A stretch of 64,000 bases of DNA from Bacteroidales bacterium (GCA_028706295.1 JAQWBQ010000008.1:34215-98214), one strand, 5' to 3'; positions 50,437-60,594 are shown, counted from the stretch's first letter. Numbers and translations are program-made. The notes: generated from the sequence alone by a model not told the origin.

Positions 50437-52584
50437 ATGTTTAAAAAGGTCATCTTTACAGTATTTTTAGGATTTCAGATCGTTTTACTTTTTGCACAAA
50501 ACTTTAAACCTATTGAGGATTACATGCGGATCGATGCACGTGCAAGCGATCCTTTGTACACCACTTATGCCGCAGCGATGTCACGGTCGCACCTTTATGG
50601 TGACAAGGCATATAAAATGGATTATTATTCCGATTGCAACCCATTAAGTTATTCTTCTGACCATGCCGGCACTTTTTTCTGTATCTGGAAAGTTGATCAG
50701 GTGGTTATTCCCAGGATCGGAGAATTTAAATCAAAACCTGTAATACATTATTCATTTCCCGATATGGTAATTCTGGAATACGAACCCTTCCGTGGTATTC
50801 GTGTTAAGGAAACCTTTTTCGTGTACAGTTCAGCCATTGCACTGGTCAATATGGAAGTGCGAAACATCGACATGGTAAGTCATGAAGTTGCCGTTTATCC
50901 TATTCTTGATAATGGAACCGATTCCATCACGGTGAAAGAATATACCGGGGCATCAGATGGTTACCTGACCGAACGATTTGAAAGTCCTTACCGGTTGATC
51001 AGCAGTTTAAAGCTTGAATACGGGTACCCGCAAAATGTCAGGGATTTCTTCACATCCGGTTATCCCACCTCTTCTCATGGCGCCTATATCGGGAACATGG
51101 ATCATTTTTACAATCTGATCAAGACCGATTTTTATTCGGATCGCAGGAGTGATTCGCTTAAAATGAATGACACAGGATCATACAATTTCATTGCCTTGCA
51201 TCTGAAAAAAAGACTGAAACCGGGCGAGGTTGTAACGTTCAGATATTTACGTGGTTATCAGGATCAAAAATCCAACCCACTTGATCTTATACGTGAAGTA
51301 GATTCTGTCAAGAATCTGATGTTGAAGACCTATTATGAGGACAATCTGATCCTGTATTCCAAAATTCCGAAAATAAGATTCAATTCCACTGATGATAAGA
51401 TAACTTATATCAGCGCCTTCAACCTGGTTCGTGGCTGCATGTACCCTCCTTCAGGAAAGACCACTTACAATTTTTATGTTTTTTCAAGGAATCCAATTTG
51501 GGGATGGGGTCATGGCCATCAGGTACTGCATGAGTCTCTGTCGATGATAGCTTATGCCTATATGGATCCTGTCTCAGCCGAAGGATCGCAACGTGTTTAC
51601 ATTGAACAGCAGCGCGATGACGGGTTGATAGCTTATCGTCATGGTCCCCGTGGGCTACAGGATTACCCGCATAATAACATGAGTACTACCTCTGCGCCAT
51701 TTTTCAGCTGGATCAATCTGGAGGTTTATAAAGCAGGAAAAAGTAAACGATTTCTCAAGGATGCTTATACATCAGGGTGCCGTTACATGGAGTGGTTGTT
51801 GGCAAACCGTGATACCGATCATGACGGAACTTTTGAATGGGGTCCATATGGAATTATCGAAAATGTAAGGGACTGGTATAATGCTGTTTTCCAGGTTTCT
51901 GCCGAAAGATATCTCGATGTCGACAAAGAAGATATTTCGGATGAACTGGAATGCCTTGATCTGACCCTGATGATTATCAAGGAGTTTCGATGTCTATCGC
52001 AGATGGCTCAGGAATTGGGCCTTGTCGATGATGTCAGGAAATGGAAGCAACTGGCAGACCAGACTTCGGTTCTTGTTAATGAAAGAATGTGGGATGACAG
52101 CACTCATTTTTACTACTCGATAAACAAAAAGGATCATTCATTCCGGTTCATGACCCGTGATCTAAGGAGGCAGGAAATCATCGGATTTCTCGCTTTATGG
52201 GCCGGTGTTGCGCCAAAAGAACGGGCCGATCAGATTGTTGCGATTCTGACCGACACGACCAGATTCTGGCGACGGTACGGCATTCCGACATTATCGGCGC
52301 AGGATCCGTGGTACAGCCCCTATGTGGATTATTGCTGCAAATGGAACGGGCCGGTTTGGTTATTATGGAATTACATGGTGTACGAAGGGCTGCGGGATTA
52401 TGGATATCAAGAAGAAGCGCATGAATTGGCAGACAAGATGATAAAGAGTGCAGTTATACAACTAACCAAGAATCACAATTTCTGGGAGTCCTACTCGCCC
52501 GATAACGAAGTGTTGAATTGTCCATCCAACTATATCTGGGATGCCATTCTGGCAAAATTGTTCATTGATGAAAATCAGAAGTAG
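50437..52584 (+). CDS. Secreted (alpha/alpha)6-barrel glycoside hydrolase-like protein (GH63/MGH-like)
   Basis: Signal peptide; WGWGHGHQVLHESLSMIAYAYMDP, DHDGTFEWGPYGIIENVRDWYNAVF, YVDYCCKWNGPVWLLWNYMVYEGLRDYGY. Confidence 0.75.
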   Translation: MFKKVIFTVFLGFQIVLLFAQNFKPIEDYMRIDARASDPLYTTYAAAMSRSHLYGDKAYKMDYYSDCNPLSYSSDHAGTFFCIWKVDQVVIPRIGEFKSKPVIHYSFPDMVILEYEPFRGIRVKETFFVYSSAIALVNMEVRNIDMVSHEVAVYPILDNGTDSITVKEYTGASDGYLTERFESPYRLISSLKLEYGYPQNVRDFFTSGYPTSSHGAYIGNMDHFYNLIKTDFYSDRRSDSLKMNDTGSYNFIALHLKKRLKPGEVVTFRYLRGYQDQKSNPLDLIREVDSVKNLMLKTYYEDNLILYSKIPKIRFNSTDDKITYISAFNLVRGCMYPPSGKTTYNFYVFSRNPIWGWGHGHQVLHESLSMIAYAYMDPVSAEGSQRVYIEQQRDDGLIAYRHGPRGLQDYPHNNMSTTSAPFFSWINLEVYKAGKSKRFLKDAYTSGCRYMEWLLANRDTDHDGTFEWGPYGIIENVRDWYNAVFQVSAERYLDVDKEDISDELECLDLTLMIIKEFRCLSQMAQELGLVDDVRKWKQLADQTSVLVNERMWDDSTHFYYSINKKDHSFRFMTRDLRRQEIIGFLALWAGVAPKERADQIVAILTDTTRFWRRYGIPTLSAQDPWYSPYVDYCCKWNGPVWLLWNYMVYEGLRDYGYQEEAHELADKMIKSAVIQLTKNHNFWESYSPDNEVLNCPSNYIWDAILAKLFIDENQK

Positions 52585-52592
52585 TACCTTTG
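52585..52592 (+). promoter_or_regulatory. -7 element TACCTTTG upstream of the DUF2961 gene
   Basis: TAnnTTTG match at the intergenic junction; TTG at 52565-52567 with 17-nt spacing. Confidence 0.4.
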
Positions 52593-52610
52593 CAGATTGA
52601 CCATATTTTT

Positions 52611-54098
52611 ATGAAAAGGAATTTCCTCCCGTTGTTCACAGTATTTATACTGCTTTTATTTTCATTTTCCGGCTGTAATTCGGTGAACCGGACGGATATC
52701 CAGCACCTCATTTCTCCTTCAGCACTCCCATACCTTAAGAATAGTAAAATGATCCAGGTCTCAAGTTATGATACCTCGGGGGGAGATATGGACATGATCA
52801 ACATTCCGGCAGGGAAAAAAGCAACTATTCTTGATGTTGAGGGCCCCGGTATGATCGTTAGAATATGGTTTTCCATAAAGTCACACGATCCGTATTACCT
52901 CCGGCGTACCGTTTTGCGAATGTTTTGGGACAATGAACAGAAGCCGTCGGTTGAAGTACCTATTGGGGACTTTTTCGGTTGTGGATTTAAGTACACCCGT
53001 TATTCCTCACAATATCTGGGCATGACTGGTGACGGGTTCGTGTGTTATTTTCCGATGCCATTTGAACGTCAGGCTCGCATTGAAATTCTCAATGATACCC
53101 GGTATGATTTGCAGGGATTGTTCTATCAGGTCAATTACCAGAAATTCGAAGGCGCTCTCGAGCAGGATGTCGCCTATTTTCATGCATTTTGGAACCGAAG
53201 CGTGAGCACCCGGTACGATTCGAATTACACGCTGTTAAAGACCGAAGGAAAAGGACATTTAGTGGGCGTCAACCTGAATATCCAATCATACGATGGAAAA
53301 CTGGACTTTCTTTATGGCGATGAGATGATATATGTTGATGGAGAGAAAAAGCCCTCAATCAGGGGAACCGGAACAGCAGATTTCTTTTCAGGGGGATTGA
53401 ATTTTTCGAGCGGATCCTATAACACACCGTTCAATGGCCTGATATATAAAAATGATTCTTTGGGTCAGATCTCCGCTTACCGACTGTTTATTTCGGATCA
53501 GATTTCATTTAAAAAGAATATCCGGGTGACAATTGAACATGGGCACGGTAACAAGCTGACTGCTGATTACAGCTCCACTGTTTACTGGTATCATATGGAG
53601 ACGCATGCCCCCGTGACTTCGCTGACAAAACCGGGTCAACGAATCCCATTAAGGATTGTAAAACCTACCGGATTGATTGAAGCAGAAGCATTACAATTGA
53701 AATCGGGAGGACTCAGATCTAAAATCATGGATATGTCGGATGAAGGTGCTGACTGGAGCGGCAACCGTCAGCTATTTATAGAGGCGAGGAACAGTACTGA
53801 TTTTGAGCTTATTCTCTCCGGAATTAAGCAAGGGAGTTACTATGTTGACCTCTATTTTACGGTCGGGCCAGTTTATGGGAATGCCGATGTATACGTAAAT
53901 AGTATTAAGTCAGGGTCCCTAGCCGGTTATTCCCCCTATGTATTACCCCAGGGTAAAATCAGGCTGGAAGGTTCACCGACTGCTGAAGGGTTGATAAACC
54001 TGAAGTTCAGAATAACCGGAAAAGACCCCTCTTCAAACGGTTACAACGTGGGTATTGACGGGGTTTATCTGACTCCGATACTGTCTAAACCATTGTAA
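52611..54098 (+). CDS. DUF2961 (GH172) family lipoprotein
   Basis: Start set to ATG 52611; lipobox FSFSGC. ILDVEGPGMIVRIWFSIKSHDPYYLRRTVLRMFWDNEQKPSVEVPIGDFFGCGF is a canonical DUF2961 opening; C-terminal EAEALQLKSGGLRSK carbohydrate-binding-like domain. Confidence 0.88.
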   Translation: MKRNFLPLFTVFILLLFSFSGCNSVNRTDIQHLISPSALPYLKNSKMIQVSSYDTSGGDMDMINIPAGKKATILDVEGPGMIVRIWFSIKSHDPYYLRRTVLRMFWDNEQKPSVEVPIGDFFGCGFKYTRYSSQYLGMTGDGFVCYFPMPFERQARIEILNDTRYDLQGLFYQVNYQKFEGALEQDVAYFHAFWNRSVSTRYDSNYTLLKTEGKGHLVGVNLNIQSYDGKLDFLYGDEMIYVDGEKKPSIRGTGTADFFSGGLNFSSGSYNTPFNGLIYKNDSLGQISAYRLFISDQISFKKNIRVTIEHGHGNKLTADYSSTVYWYHMETHAPVTSLTKPGQRIPLRIVKPTGLIEAEALQLKSGGLRSKIMDMSDEGADWSGNRQLFIEARNSTDFELILSGIKQGSYYVDLYFTVGPVYGNADVYVNSIKSGSLAGYSPYVLPQGKIRLEGSPTAEGLINLKFRITGKDPSSNGYNVGIDGVYLTPILSKPL

Positions 54099-54114
54099 TT
54101 ATTATAATCATATA

Positions 54115-55110
54115 ATGAAATTCTATTTCCGACCTATTTTGTTTACCCTGATCCTGTTTGGATCCGCAGCCCATTTCCCTGTTCGGATCATGGGTCAATC
54201 TATGGGAAAAGGAAACCAGGTGCCTGTCAACTTCTGTATCGGGAGTAAGGAAATGAAGCTTTTTCAAATGGTCAACGAGTACAGAAGTATCTTTGAGCTT
54301 CCTGCTATTCCTTTATCAAAATCATTGTGTTACACTGCGTCACTTCATGTAAGAGATTTATTTCTGCACCATCCTGACCAGGGTTCCTGTAACCTTCATT
54401 CCTGGTCGGATAAAGGCTTCTGGAAAGCCTTTTGTTACCCTCGGGATGAGGATAAAAAAAACTCTGTATGGGATAAACCCAGGGAGTTGACAAAATATCC
54501 TGCGAAGGGTTACGAGATCGTCTATTGGGAGAACGAAACGCCTGACATTGACAGTATTATGTCGGTATGGAGGACTGAGACCTATTTTAATGATTTCCTG
54601 ATGAATACGGGAAAATGGGAGGGTAAAAAATGGAATGCTATCGGGTTGGCGGTTTATGAAAATTTCGCGTGCGCCTGGTTTGGAGAAGCCGCGGATCCGG
54701 AAGGTTCACCCTGGGTTTGCGGGAATCCGCCTGTTATAAGAGGTGCTGATAATGCTCAAACAAGTCCTCGACCGGTAAGTAAAGTGTCGAAAGTAAAAAT
54801 AAAAAATGATAGTGTTGTAGAATTACTCCAAGCCCCCGGTATCACCGGGAAAGGAGACTCCACCAAGGTTGTCAGATCTGACAGTACATTCACCTACTAC
54901 ATCATCGTCAGAACCAATGTTTCCAAGAAAATGGCTGAACAAATTTCTACTGATTATAAATCAAAAGGAAACAACAATGTCAGGGTCATCGAAAAGAATG
55001 GTAAAATCCGGATTTCAGTTTATGAAACCAAAGACCGGTTGGAAGCACTGACAAAATTGAAGGAGGTTAGGAAGACCCTTGTCAAAGATGCCTGGTTACT
55101 GAAAGAATGA
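54115..55110 (+). CDS. Secreted CAP/SCP-domain protein with C-terminal SPOR-like domain
   Basis: EMKLFQMVNEYRSIFELPAIPLSKSLCYTASLHVRDLF (CAP-like), NAIGLAVYENFACAWFGE; C-terminal TYYIIVRTNVSKKMAEQISTDYKSKGNNNVRVIEKNGKIRISVYETKDRLEALTKLKEVRK (SPOR-like). Confidence 0.75.
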   Translation: MKFYFRPILFTLILFGSAAHFPVRIMGQSMGKGNQVPVNFCIGSKEMKLFQMVNEYRSIFELPAIPLSKSLCYTASLHVRDLFLHHPDQGSCNLHSWSDKGFWKAFCYPRDEDKKNSVWDKPRELTKYPAKGYEIVYWENETPDIDSIMSVWRTETYFNDFLMNTGKWEGKKWNAIGLAVYENFACAWFGEAADPEGSPWVCGNPPVIRGADNAQTSPRPVSKVSKVKIKNDSVVELLQAPGITGKGDSTKVVRSDSTFTYYIIVRTNVSKKMAEQISTDYKSKGNNNVRVIEKNGKIRISVYETKDRLEALTKLKEVRKTLVKDAWLLKE

Positions 55111-55118
55111 ATGTTCAA

Positions 55119-57947
55119 TCATTCGCAATCTTTTACACATCTGAACCCCACCGTAGCATTTCGGTTCAGACCAGGTGCAATAAGCAACAGCATTTCAGGG
55201 TGATATGCCGGAAGTGGCCCACCGGTTACATACCAGATACTCTGTGTCGGATGAAAATAACTTCCTCCTCTGATGATGGTAAAATAATATGCCCCGTTGT
55301 CATAAATATCGTTTGTCATTTGCCATACATTACCAATCATATCCTGAACCCCGAAAGAACTTGCGCCTTCAGGGAACTGATTAACAGGAGTTAACAGATT
55401 CAGGTTATTATTACAACGGTTTTCAACCATTTTATCACCCCATGGGTATTTCTTCATTGCTGAACCCTGAGCCGCGTATTGCCATTCCACTTCTGATGGT
55501 AATCGTTTTGAATTCCAGTTAGCATAGGCCTTTGCATCTTCCGGATCTACATAAACGACCGGTAAATTTTCAGTTCCTGAAACAGGTTTCCCATTCAACC
55601 AATGCTTTAAGTAATTTGATGTATCTTTAGGTAAATAATTACTTTCAATCACAAAATTATAATACTGTGAATTGGTAACCGGAAAACGATCCATGTAGAA
55701 TTTATTCATTTTCACCTGCAGGGTATCGGAGAAATCGGGGAAAGCGATGAACGGTTCGAGTGTGGAGGAATCGCGTTGTGTATAAAAATTAAAAGTTCCG
55801 GCAGGAATTTCCACCATACCCGCCGGGATGGTCGCGGAACCTGCTGTTTTCCGGACAGTGTTGATCAGTTCGGGGATGCCCTGCCGGAGAAAGAGGACCT
55901 GTTCATCCAGCAGTTCCCGGTCGGAGAATAACTGAAGGACTAATTTCTTCGCAGTTTTCAACCCGAGCGACCTGATATCTACCGTCGATCCGGCAGGTGA
56001 AAATTCAAAGATTTTCGAATGATAATCCGGGTTTCCTGCTGTCAACACGATTCTGGAACCAGTATTTGCCGAGATTTTTAACAAATGCCCCCGATGTTCA
56101 GCCCGAAGTTGTTTGTTAAAGACAGCGAGGCAGCCTACATTTCCTTCTCTTCGGGTGTGAAGCCAACCCCGGTTAAACGACTCAATTTCAGCAGGGAGAT
56201 ATACCTTTCCTTTTAAATGTACCGTATCAACTTCCAGGTGATTCCATAAGTCGACAAAATGCAGTTCTGAACTTTTCTCTTTCAGTGCTGATTCCATTTC
56301 AAACGATGGACATTCGAACAAGAGACCGTTGAAGCCTTCAGGTTTCAGGCTGTATATGGTAAAGATTACTTTTTGATCAGATCTCCAGGAGTTCACATAG
56401 ATCGAATCGGTCAGCGTGGGAATCAACGGGACCCAATTATAATTATGAAAGACGGAATTATTTTCACGAAGAATCCGAAGTGTTCTGCCCAGGCATGCAT
56501 AGTCCTCCCCTATCCAATCAGGACGGCCCGGTCGCATGGTATTCACCTCAACCCCATAGCCATTGAAAAATGAGACCGCTATTTCCCTGTGAAGCCTGTC
56601 ATCTGCCAACTGAAGTACCCTGAAAATGGCAAAATCAGGCTTGATCAGTTTATTCAGATTAAGCGGTGGAGGCATTACCAGGGCATCATGAACCCTTCCG
56701 CTCACAATCCCGGGCATATCTTTCGGAACCGCCATCCCTTCACTATACATAATGATTCCGGGTTTCACGCTGTCGGCAGTTTCCTGCAAATCCCGACTGG
56801 ATTCTCCTTTTGTGTCAAGTACCACTCCATCGGCATCGGTCGCCCTCAGCAGTTCCTCCATACCAAATAACTGTTCTTCTTTCCGGGTTCCTTCATCCCA
56901 GGGATTATAGGATATGAAATATTTCTTACCGAGCCTGTGAACAAAGTCGGCCTGGCATTTCAATTCCGGTAATCCACCTGGTAAATCACGGTACATATCC
57001 CACTGATTCCGCGGATCAAGTCCGAGTCTTGGCCAGGTCGGCCACAAAGTGAATATGTCATACCCCCCGGTCAACGAATCAAACTCGGTAAAATTCTCAT
57101 AAAAAGTAAAACGTTGTTGTTCGTAATCATAAAACTTTTTATCCCAGGCGAACTGAAGCAACATAAAATAGGTATTCTTCATCCATCCCAGGTCATCTCT
57201 TTGGAAAAGCCTGTTATCAAAGGACTTCAGATCATAAAGCCACCGTTCCTGAAACATCATTTTCATTCCCTGATGCCAATCACCCGAATGAATATCAAAC
57301 CACAGGCTATATTCAGCCCATCCGCCTGGCTTCAGGGTCACCTTCCAGCGATCAATCGCTGTTCTTTCTTTATCCCTTTGACCTCTTCTGGCTAAAGCTG
57401 TCAATGAAATGGTATCATCCAATGTGATATCTGTAAACCCGAGGTGCCAGGCATTATCAGGTAAAACTACTCCGACCGGTCCGAACCCGGGGCGGTACAG
57501 GACTGACCGACACAGGTATCCGGGCCACTCTTTCGAACCTTCAGCAGTGATATAAACCCTGTCATCACCTTTTCCCAATGGGATTAAATTCTCGATAGAA
57601 TGATCACTGTGTCCAACATTCAGAAAGTGCAGAATGTACTTTAATCCGGGTCTGAAACGCTGATCCAATACCATCCATCCGATGATGGAATCATTCAGAT
57701 TAAAGTGAATGGTATCATAGATCATCTGCCATCCGGCCATTGCGGAACTGTAGTCCTTATCATCGATTAAAGCGGTAAAAAATTGTAATTTATATTTCTG
57801 TATATCAATGATATGACTATCAATACTTAAACTTTTTATTGATAATTCATTGCGATCTGCAAGAGGAATGAAAAGTTCCCGGGATTGAGAACAAACCGAC
57901 AAGGTGCCCAGGTTGATAAGGAGCAACAAGAGAAGGTTTTTAACCAT
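55119..57947 (-). CDS. Secreted fusion: GH-like (TIM-barrel) region plus C-terminal SUMF1/FGE-sulfatase fold
   Basis: YFISYNPWDEGTRKEEQLFGMEELLRATDADGVVLDTKGE (barrel-like); C-terminal GMVEIPAGTFNFY...DRFPVTNSQYYNFV...LPSEVEWQYAAQGS...YPWGDKM...VQDMIGNVWQMTND...IIRGGSYF...VGFRCVKD. Confidence 0.8.
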   Translation of the reverse strand: MVKNLLLLLLINLGTLSVCSQSRELFIPLADRNELSIKSLSIDSHIIDIQKYKLQFFTALIDDKDYSSAMAGWQMIYDTIHFNLNDSIIGWMVLDQRFRPGLKYILHFLNVGHSDHSIENLIPLGKGDDRVYITAEGSKEWPGYLCRSVLYRPGFGPVGVVLPDNAWHLGFTDITLDDTISLTALARRGQRDKERTAIDRWKVTLKPGGWAEYSLWFDIHSGDWHQGMKMMFQERWLYDLKSFDNRLFQRDDLGWMKNTYFMLLQFAWDKKFYDYEQQRFTFYENFTEFDSLTGGYDIFTLWPTWPRLGLDPRNQWDMYRDLPGGLPELKCQADFVHRLGKKYFISYNPWDEGTRKEEQLFGMEELLRATDADGVVLDTKGESSRDLQETADSVKPGIIMYSEGMAVPKDMPGIVSGRVHDALVMPPPLNLNKLIKPDFAIFRVLQLADDRLHREIAVSFFNGYGVEVNTMRPGRPDWIGEDYACLGRTLRILRENNSVFHNYNWVPLIPTLTDSIYVNSWRSDQKVIFTIYSLKPEGFNGLLFECPSFEMESALKEKSSELHFVDLWNHLEVDTVHLKGKVYLPAEIESFNRGWLHTRREGNVGCLAVFNKQLRAEHRGHLLKISANTGSRIVLTAGNPDYHSKIFEFSPAGSTVDIRSLGLKTAKKLVLQLFSDRELLDEQVLFLRQGIPELINTVRKTAGSATIPAGMVEIPAGTFNFYTQRDSSTLEPFIAFPDFSDTLQVKMNKFYMDRFPVTNSQYYNFVIESNYLPKDTSNYLKHWLNGKPVSGTENLPVVYVDPEDAKAYANWNSKRLPSEVEWQYAAQGSAMKKYPWGDKMVENRCNNNLNLLTPVNQFPEGASSFGVQDMIGNVWQMTNDIYDNGAYYFTIIRGGSYFHPTQSIWYVTGGPLPAYHPEMLLLIAPGLNRNATVGFRCVKDCE

Positions 57948-57949
57948 GA

Positions 57950-58441
57950 TCAGGCTTTTCCGTAAAAGAGATCCCGCTGGATAAAGGCATGCTCATGTTC
58001 GAGTAGCCATTTTTTCCTTTTCAAACCCGCTCGATAACCTACCAGTTTTCCATCGTGGCCAATAACCCTGTGGCACGGAACAATGATCGATATGGGATTG
58101 CTGCCATTTGCATGTCCTACGGCTCTGAGTGCATTTGAATTGCCTATCGTGGAAGCCAGGTCATGATATGTGATGGTTTTGCCGAACGGAATGCTTTGCA
58201 ACGCATTCCATACCTGAAGTTGAAATTCTGTTCCGTCGAGGTCAAGTTTAAGATCGAATGTTTGACGGGTTCCGTGGAAATACTCTTCCAATTGTGTTGC
58301 ACAATCTTTCAAAACTGCCGGTGTCCGGACAATTTTCACACGAAAATCAAGAAAATAGAGGTGCTTAATACCTTTTTCAGAGCCTGCAATTTCAATATAC
58401 CCAATTGGGGTTTTGAGAAAGGCCCTTTGGATCGGGTTCAT
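57950..58441 (-). CDS. ogt: Methylated-DNA--[protein]-cysteine S-methyltransferase
   Basis: FQLQVWNALQSIPFGKTITYHDLASTIGNSNALRAVGHANGSNPISIIVPCHRVIGHDGKLVGY (PCHRV). Confidence 0.93.
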   Translation of the reverse strand: MNPIQRAFLKTPIGYIEIAGSEKGIKHLYFLDFRVKIVRTPAVLKDCATQLEEYFHGTRQTFDLKLDLDGTEFQLQVWNALQSIPFGKTITYHDLASTIGNSNALRAVGHANGSNPISIIVPCHRVIGHDGKLVGYRAGLKRKKWLLEHEHAFIQRDLFYGKA

Positions 58442-58442
58442 A

Positions 58443-58655
58443 TCAGGTGTGTTTTGACTTTTTGCTTTTCCAGGCTAAAAACAGCATGATACCACCGAAC
58501 AGCAGCATACCAATGCCAGACCACAGGTTCACATTGACCCCTAGGGAGCGGGAATAGAGCATGGCATCAGAACTGGTAAAAAGGCCATAAACTGTAAGGA
58601 ACAATCCCAGGATGCTGAACATCAAACCAATCGGAAATTTTATATCTATGCCCAT
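58443..58655 (-). CDS. Small two-TM membrane protein of unknown function
   Basis: MGIDIKFPIGLMFSILGLFLTVYGLFTSSDAMLYSRSLGVNVNLWSGIGMLLFGGIMLFLAWKSKKSKHT; lies between ogt and the SSS symporter on the same strand. Confidence 0.7.
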   Translation of the reverse strand: MGIDIKFPIGLMFSILGLFLTVYGLFTSSDAMLYSRSLGVNVNLWSGIGMLLFGGIMLFLAWKSKKSKHT

Positions 58656-58715
58656 CTGAATCTTTAGATTAAAAATATTGAAGGTTACGACAATTTAAGA
58701 TTTACAAATTTTATC

Positions 58716-60449
58716 CTACCAGAATAAGATAGTGAGAACGGTTAAGATGATCAATACCAGGATAGCAAGGGAAGTTGATCTTTTATACCAGGGCACATGA
58801 TCGTCTTTTATTTTTGGTGTAAGCGAATAGACCAGTCCCTTGAGTTCTTCGTCTGTTTTTTTCTGTTTGGTTGAAAGGGATACGACAAGGGTGACCAGTG
58901 CGCTGGTGGTGCAGGCGTAGATGGCAGTCCAGAAATTCTGTGCCATCTCAACAGGATAGGCATAGCACTTACAGAGCCATCCACCTTTGACCAGTGTATC
59001 GGCGCCTTCGGGATAGGTAATTCCATGATGAATCAGAGCGATCAGGAAACCTGCAAGGAGCCCTGTAAAAGCAGCATGACCGGTTGATTGTTTCCAGAAC
59101 ATTCCAAGGAATATTACAGCAAACAACGGGGCATTAATCATGGAGAAGATGGTTTGCAGAAAATCCATGATGTTTCCAAACAAACTGGCGAGGTAGGCTG
59201 CACCGATGCTTACCAGAACACCGAAAACGGTCGCCAACCTGCCGACCTTCAGGTAGTGGTTATCATCAGAGGTTTTATCACCGGTTGGCGGTCGTAAATA
59301 GCTCTGATAGATGTCGTAAGTCCACACGGTATTGAAAGCAGATACATTTCCTGCCATGCCCGACATAAAAGAGGCCAGCAACGCGGTTATTCCAAGTCCG
59401 AGTACACCTGCCGGCAGATATTGTTTCAACAACATTATGATGGTGTAGTCCCAGATTGGCTGGCCTGCTTCATTCATTGGCAGCACAAATCCCTTTCCCG
59501 GGGTATTCATCAGCACCAGCGCTGCGATTCCAGGAACGATAATCAGGAACGGAATAAACATCTTCGGGATGGCGCCGATCAGCGGGGTATTCCGGGCTGC
59601 GGTAAGAGAATGGGCCGACATGGCGCGTTGAACGATGAGGAAATTGGTACACCAGTAACCAAATGAGAGTACGAAACCAAGTCCGGCAAAAATGCCATAC
59701 CACTCTACCCCTAAGGGGTTTGCCCGGGCCGATCCGGTATATTTCCAGGTTGTGGTCCAGGTATCCGGTGCAAATCCCTTCCCTGAAACTATCGGGGCAA
59801 GCTGGTCCTGCAAACCGTTCCACCCTCCAAGATCCTTCAGACTCAACAGAACGATAGGCAGCAATCCGATGACGATAATGAAAAACTGGAGGACTTCATT
59901 ATAGATGGCTGAAGACAACCCGCCAAGGTAGGTATAAGCAAGAACTATAGCCGCTGATAACAGAAGGCTCAGGTGGAAGTTCCATCCCAACACTTTTTCC
60001 ATAAGGATTGCCAGGGCGTACATCGATATACCTGAAGCGAGAATGGTCATCACGGCAAACAAAATCGCATTCAGTCCACGGGTTTTTTCATCATACCGAA
60101 GCTTCAGATATTCAGGGACAGACCGCGCTTTTGATCCATAGTAAAATGGCATCATGAACAGGGCCAGGAATACCATGGCCGGAATAGCTCCGATCCAGTA
60201 AAAGTGTGTCGTCAACATTCCGTATTTTGCGCCTGATCCGGTCATTCCCATCACTTCAAGCGCCCCGAGGTTGGTCGAAATGAAAGCCAGTCCGGCAACC
60301 CATGCCGGCATGGAACGACCTGCTTCAAGAAAGGCATTGGCATCTTTCATATAACGTTTCAGCGCCCATCCGATCCCCAGGACAAAGACAAAATAGACGA
60401 TCATGATGGCATAATCGATCCAACTCAGAACAAACCCGGTATCAACCAT
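58716..60449 (-). CDS. Sodium:solute symporter (SSS, SGLT-like)
   Basis: MKDANAFLEAGRSMPAWVAGLAFISTNLGALEVMGMTGSGAKYGM, YTYLGGLSSAIYNEVLQFFIIV, ASFMSGMAGNVSAFNTVWTYDIYQ. Confidence 0.92.
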   Translation of the reverse strand: MVDTGFVLSWIDYAIMIVYFVFVLGIGWALKRYMKDANAFLEAGRSMPAWVAGLAFISTNLGALEVMGMTGSGAKYGMLTTHFYWIGAIPAMVFLALFMMPFYYGSKARSVPEYLKLRYDEKTRGLNAILFAVMTILASGISMYALAILMEKVLGWNFHLSLLLSAAIVLAYTYLGGLSSAIYNEVLQFFIIVIGLLPIVLLSLKDLGGWNGLQDQLAPIVSGKGFAPDTWTTTWKYTGSARANPLGVEWYGIFAGLGFVLSFGYWCTNFLIVQRAMSAHSLTAARNTPLIGAIPKMFIPFLIIVPGIAALVLMNTPGKGFVLPMNEAGQPIWDYTIIMLLKQYLPAGVLGLGITALLASFMSGMAGNVSAFNTVWTYDIYQSYLRPPTGDKTSDDNHYLKVGRLATVFGVLVSIGAAYLASLFGNIMDFLQTIFSMINAPLFAVIFLGMFWKQSTGHAAFTGLLAGFLIALIHHGITYPEGADTLVKGGWLCKCYAYPVEMAQNFWTAIYACTTSALVTLVVSLSTKQKKTDEELKGLVYSLTPKIKDDHVPWYKRSTSLAILVLIILTVLTILFW

Positions 60450-60553
60450 TTCTGTATTGTTAAAATATTAATATTGAATTTATTATTGAACAGATAAATC
60501 TGTCATGATTTGGAATAATGAAACAAATTTAACAGGATATTTTTATGAATCGA

Positions 60554-60561
60554 TATCTTTG
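60554..60561 (+). promoter_or_regulatory. -7 element TATCTTTG upstream of the metallophosphoesterase gene
   Basis: TAnnTTTG match 33 nt before the TTG start. Confidence 0.4.
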
Positions 60562-60594
60562 CAGCCATAAAATCAAGAATAAGAGAAAAAAAAA

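Noticed and set aside
55119-57947. A canonical formylglycine-generating enzyme (sulfatase activation)
   Set aside because: The conserved Cys pair after GGSY is missing and no sulfatase gene is seen in the window.
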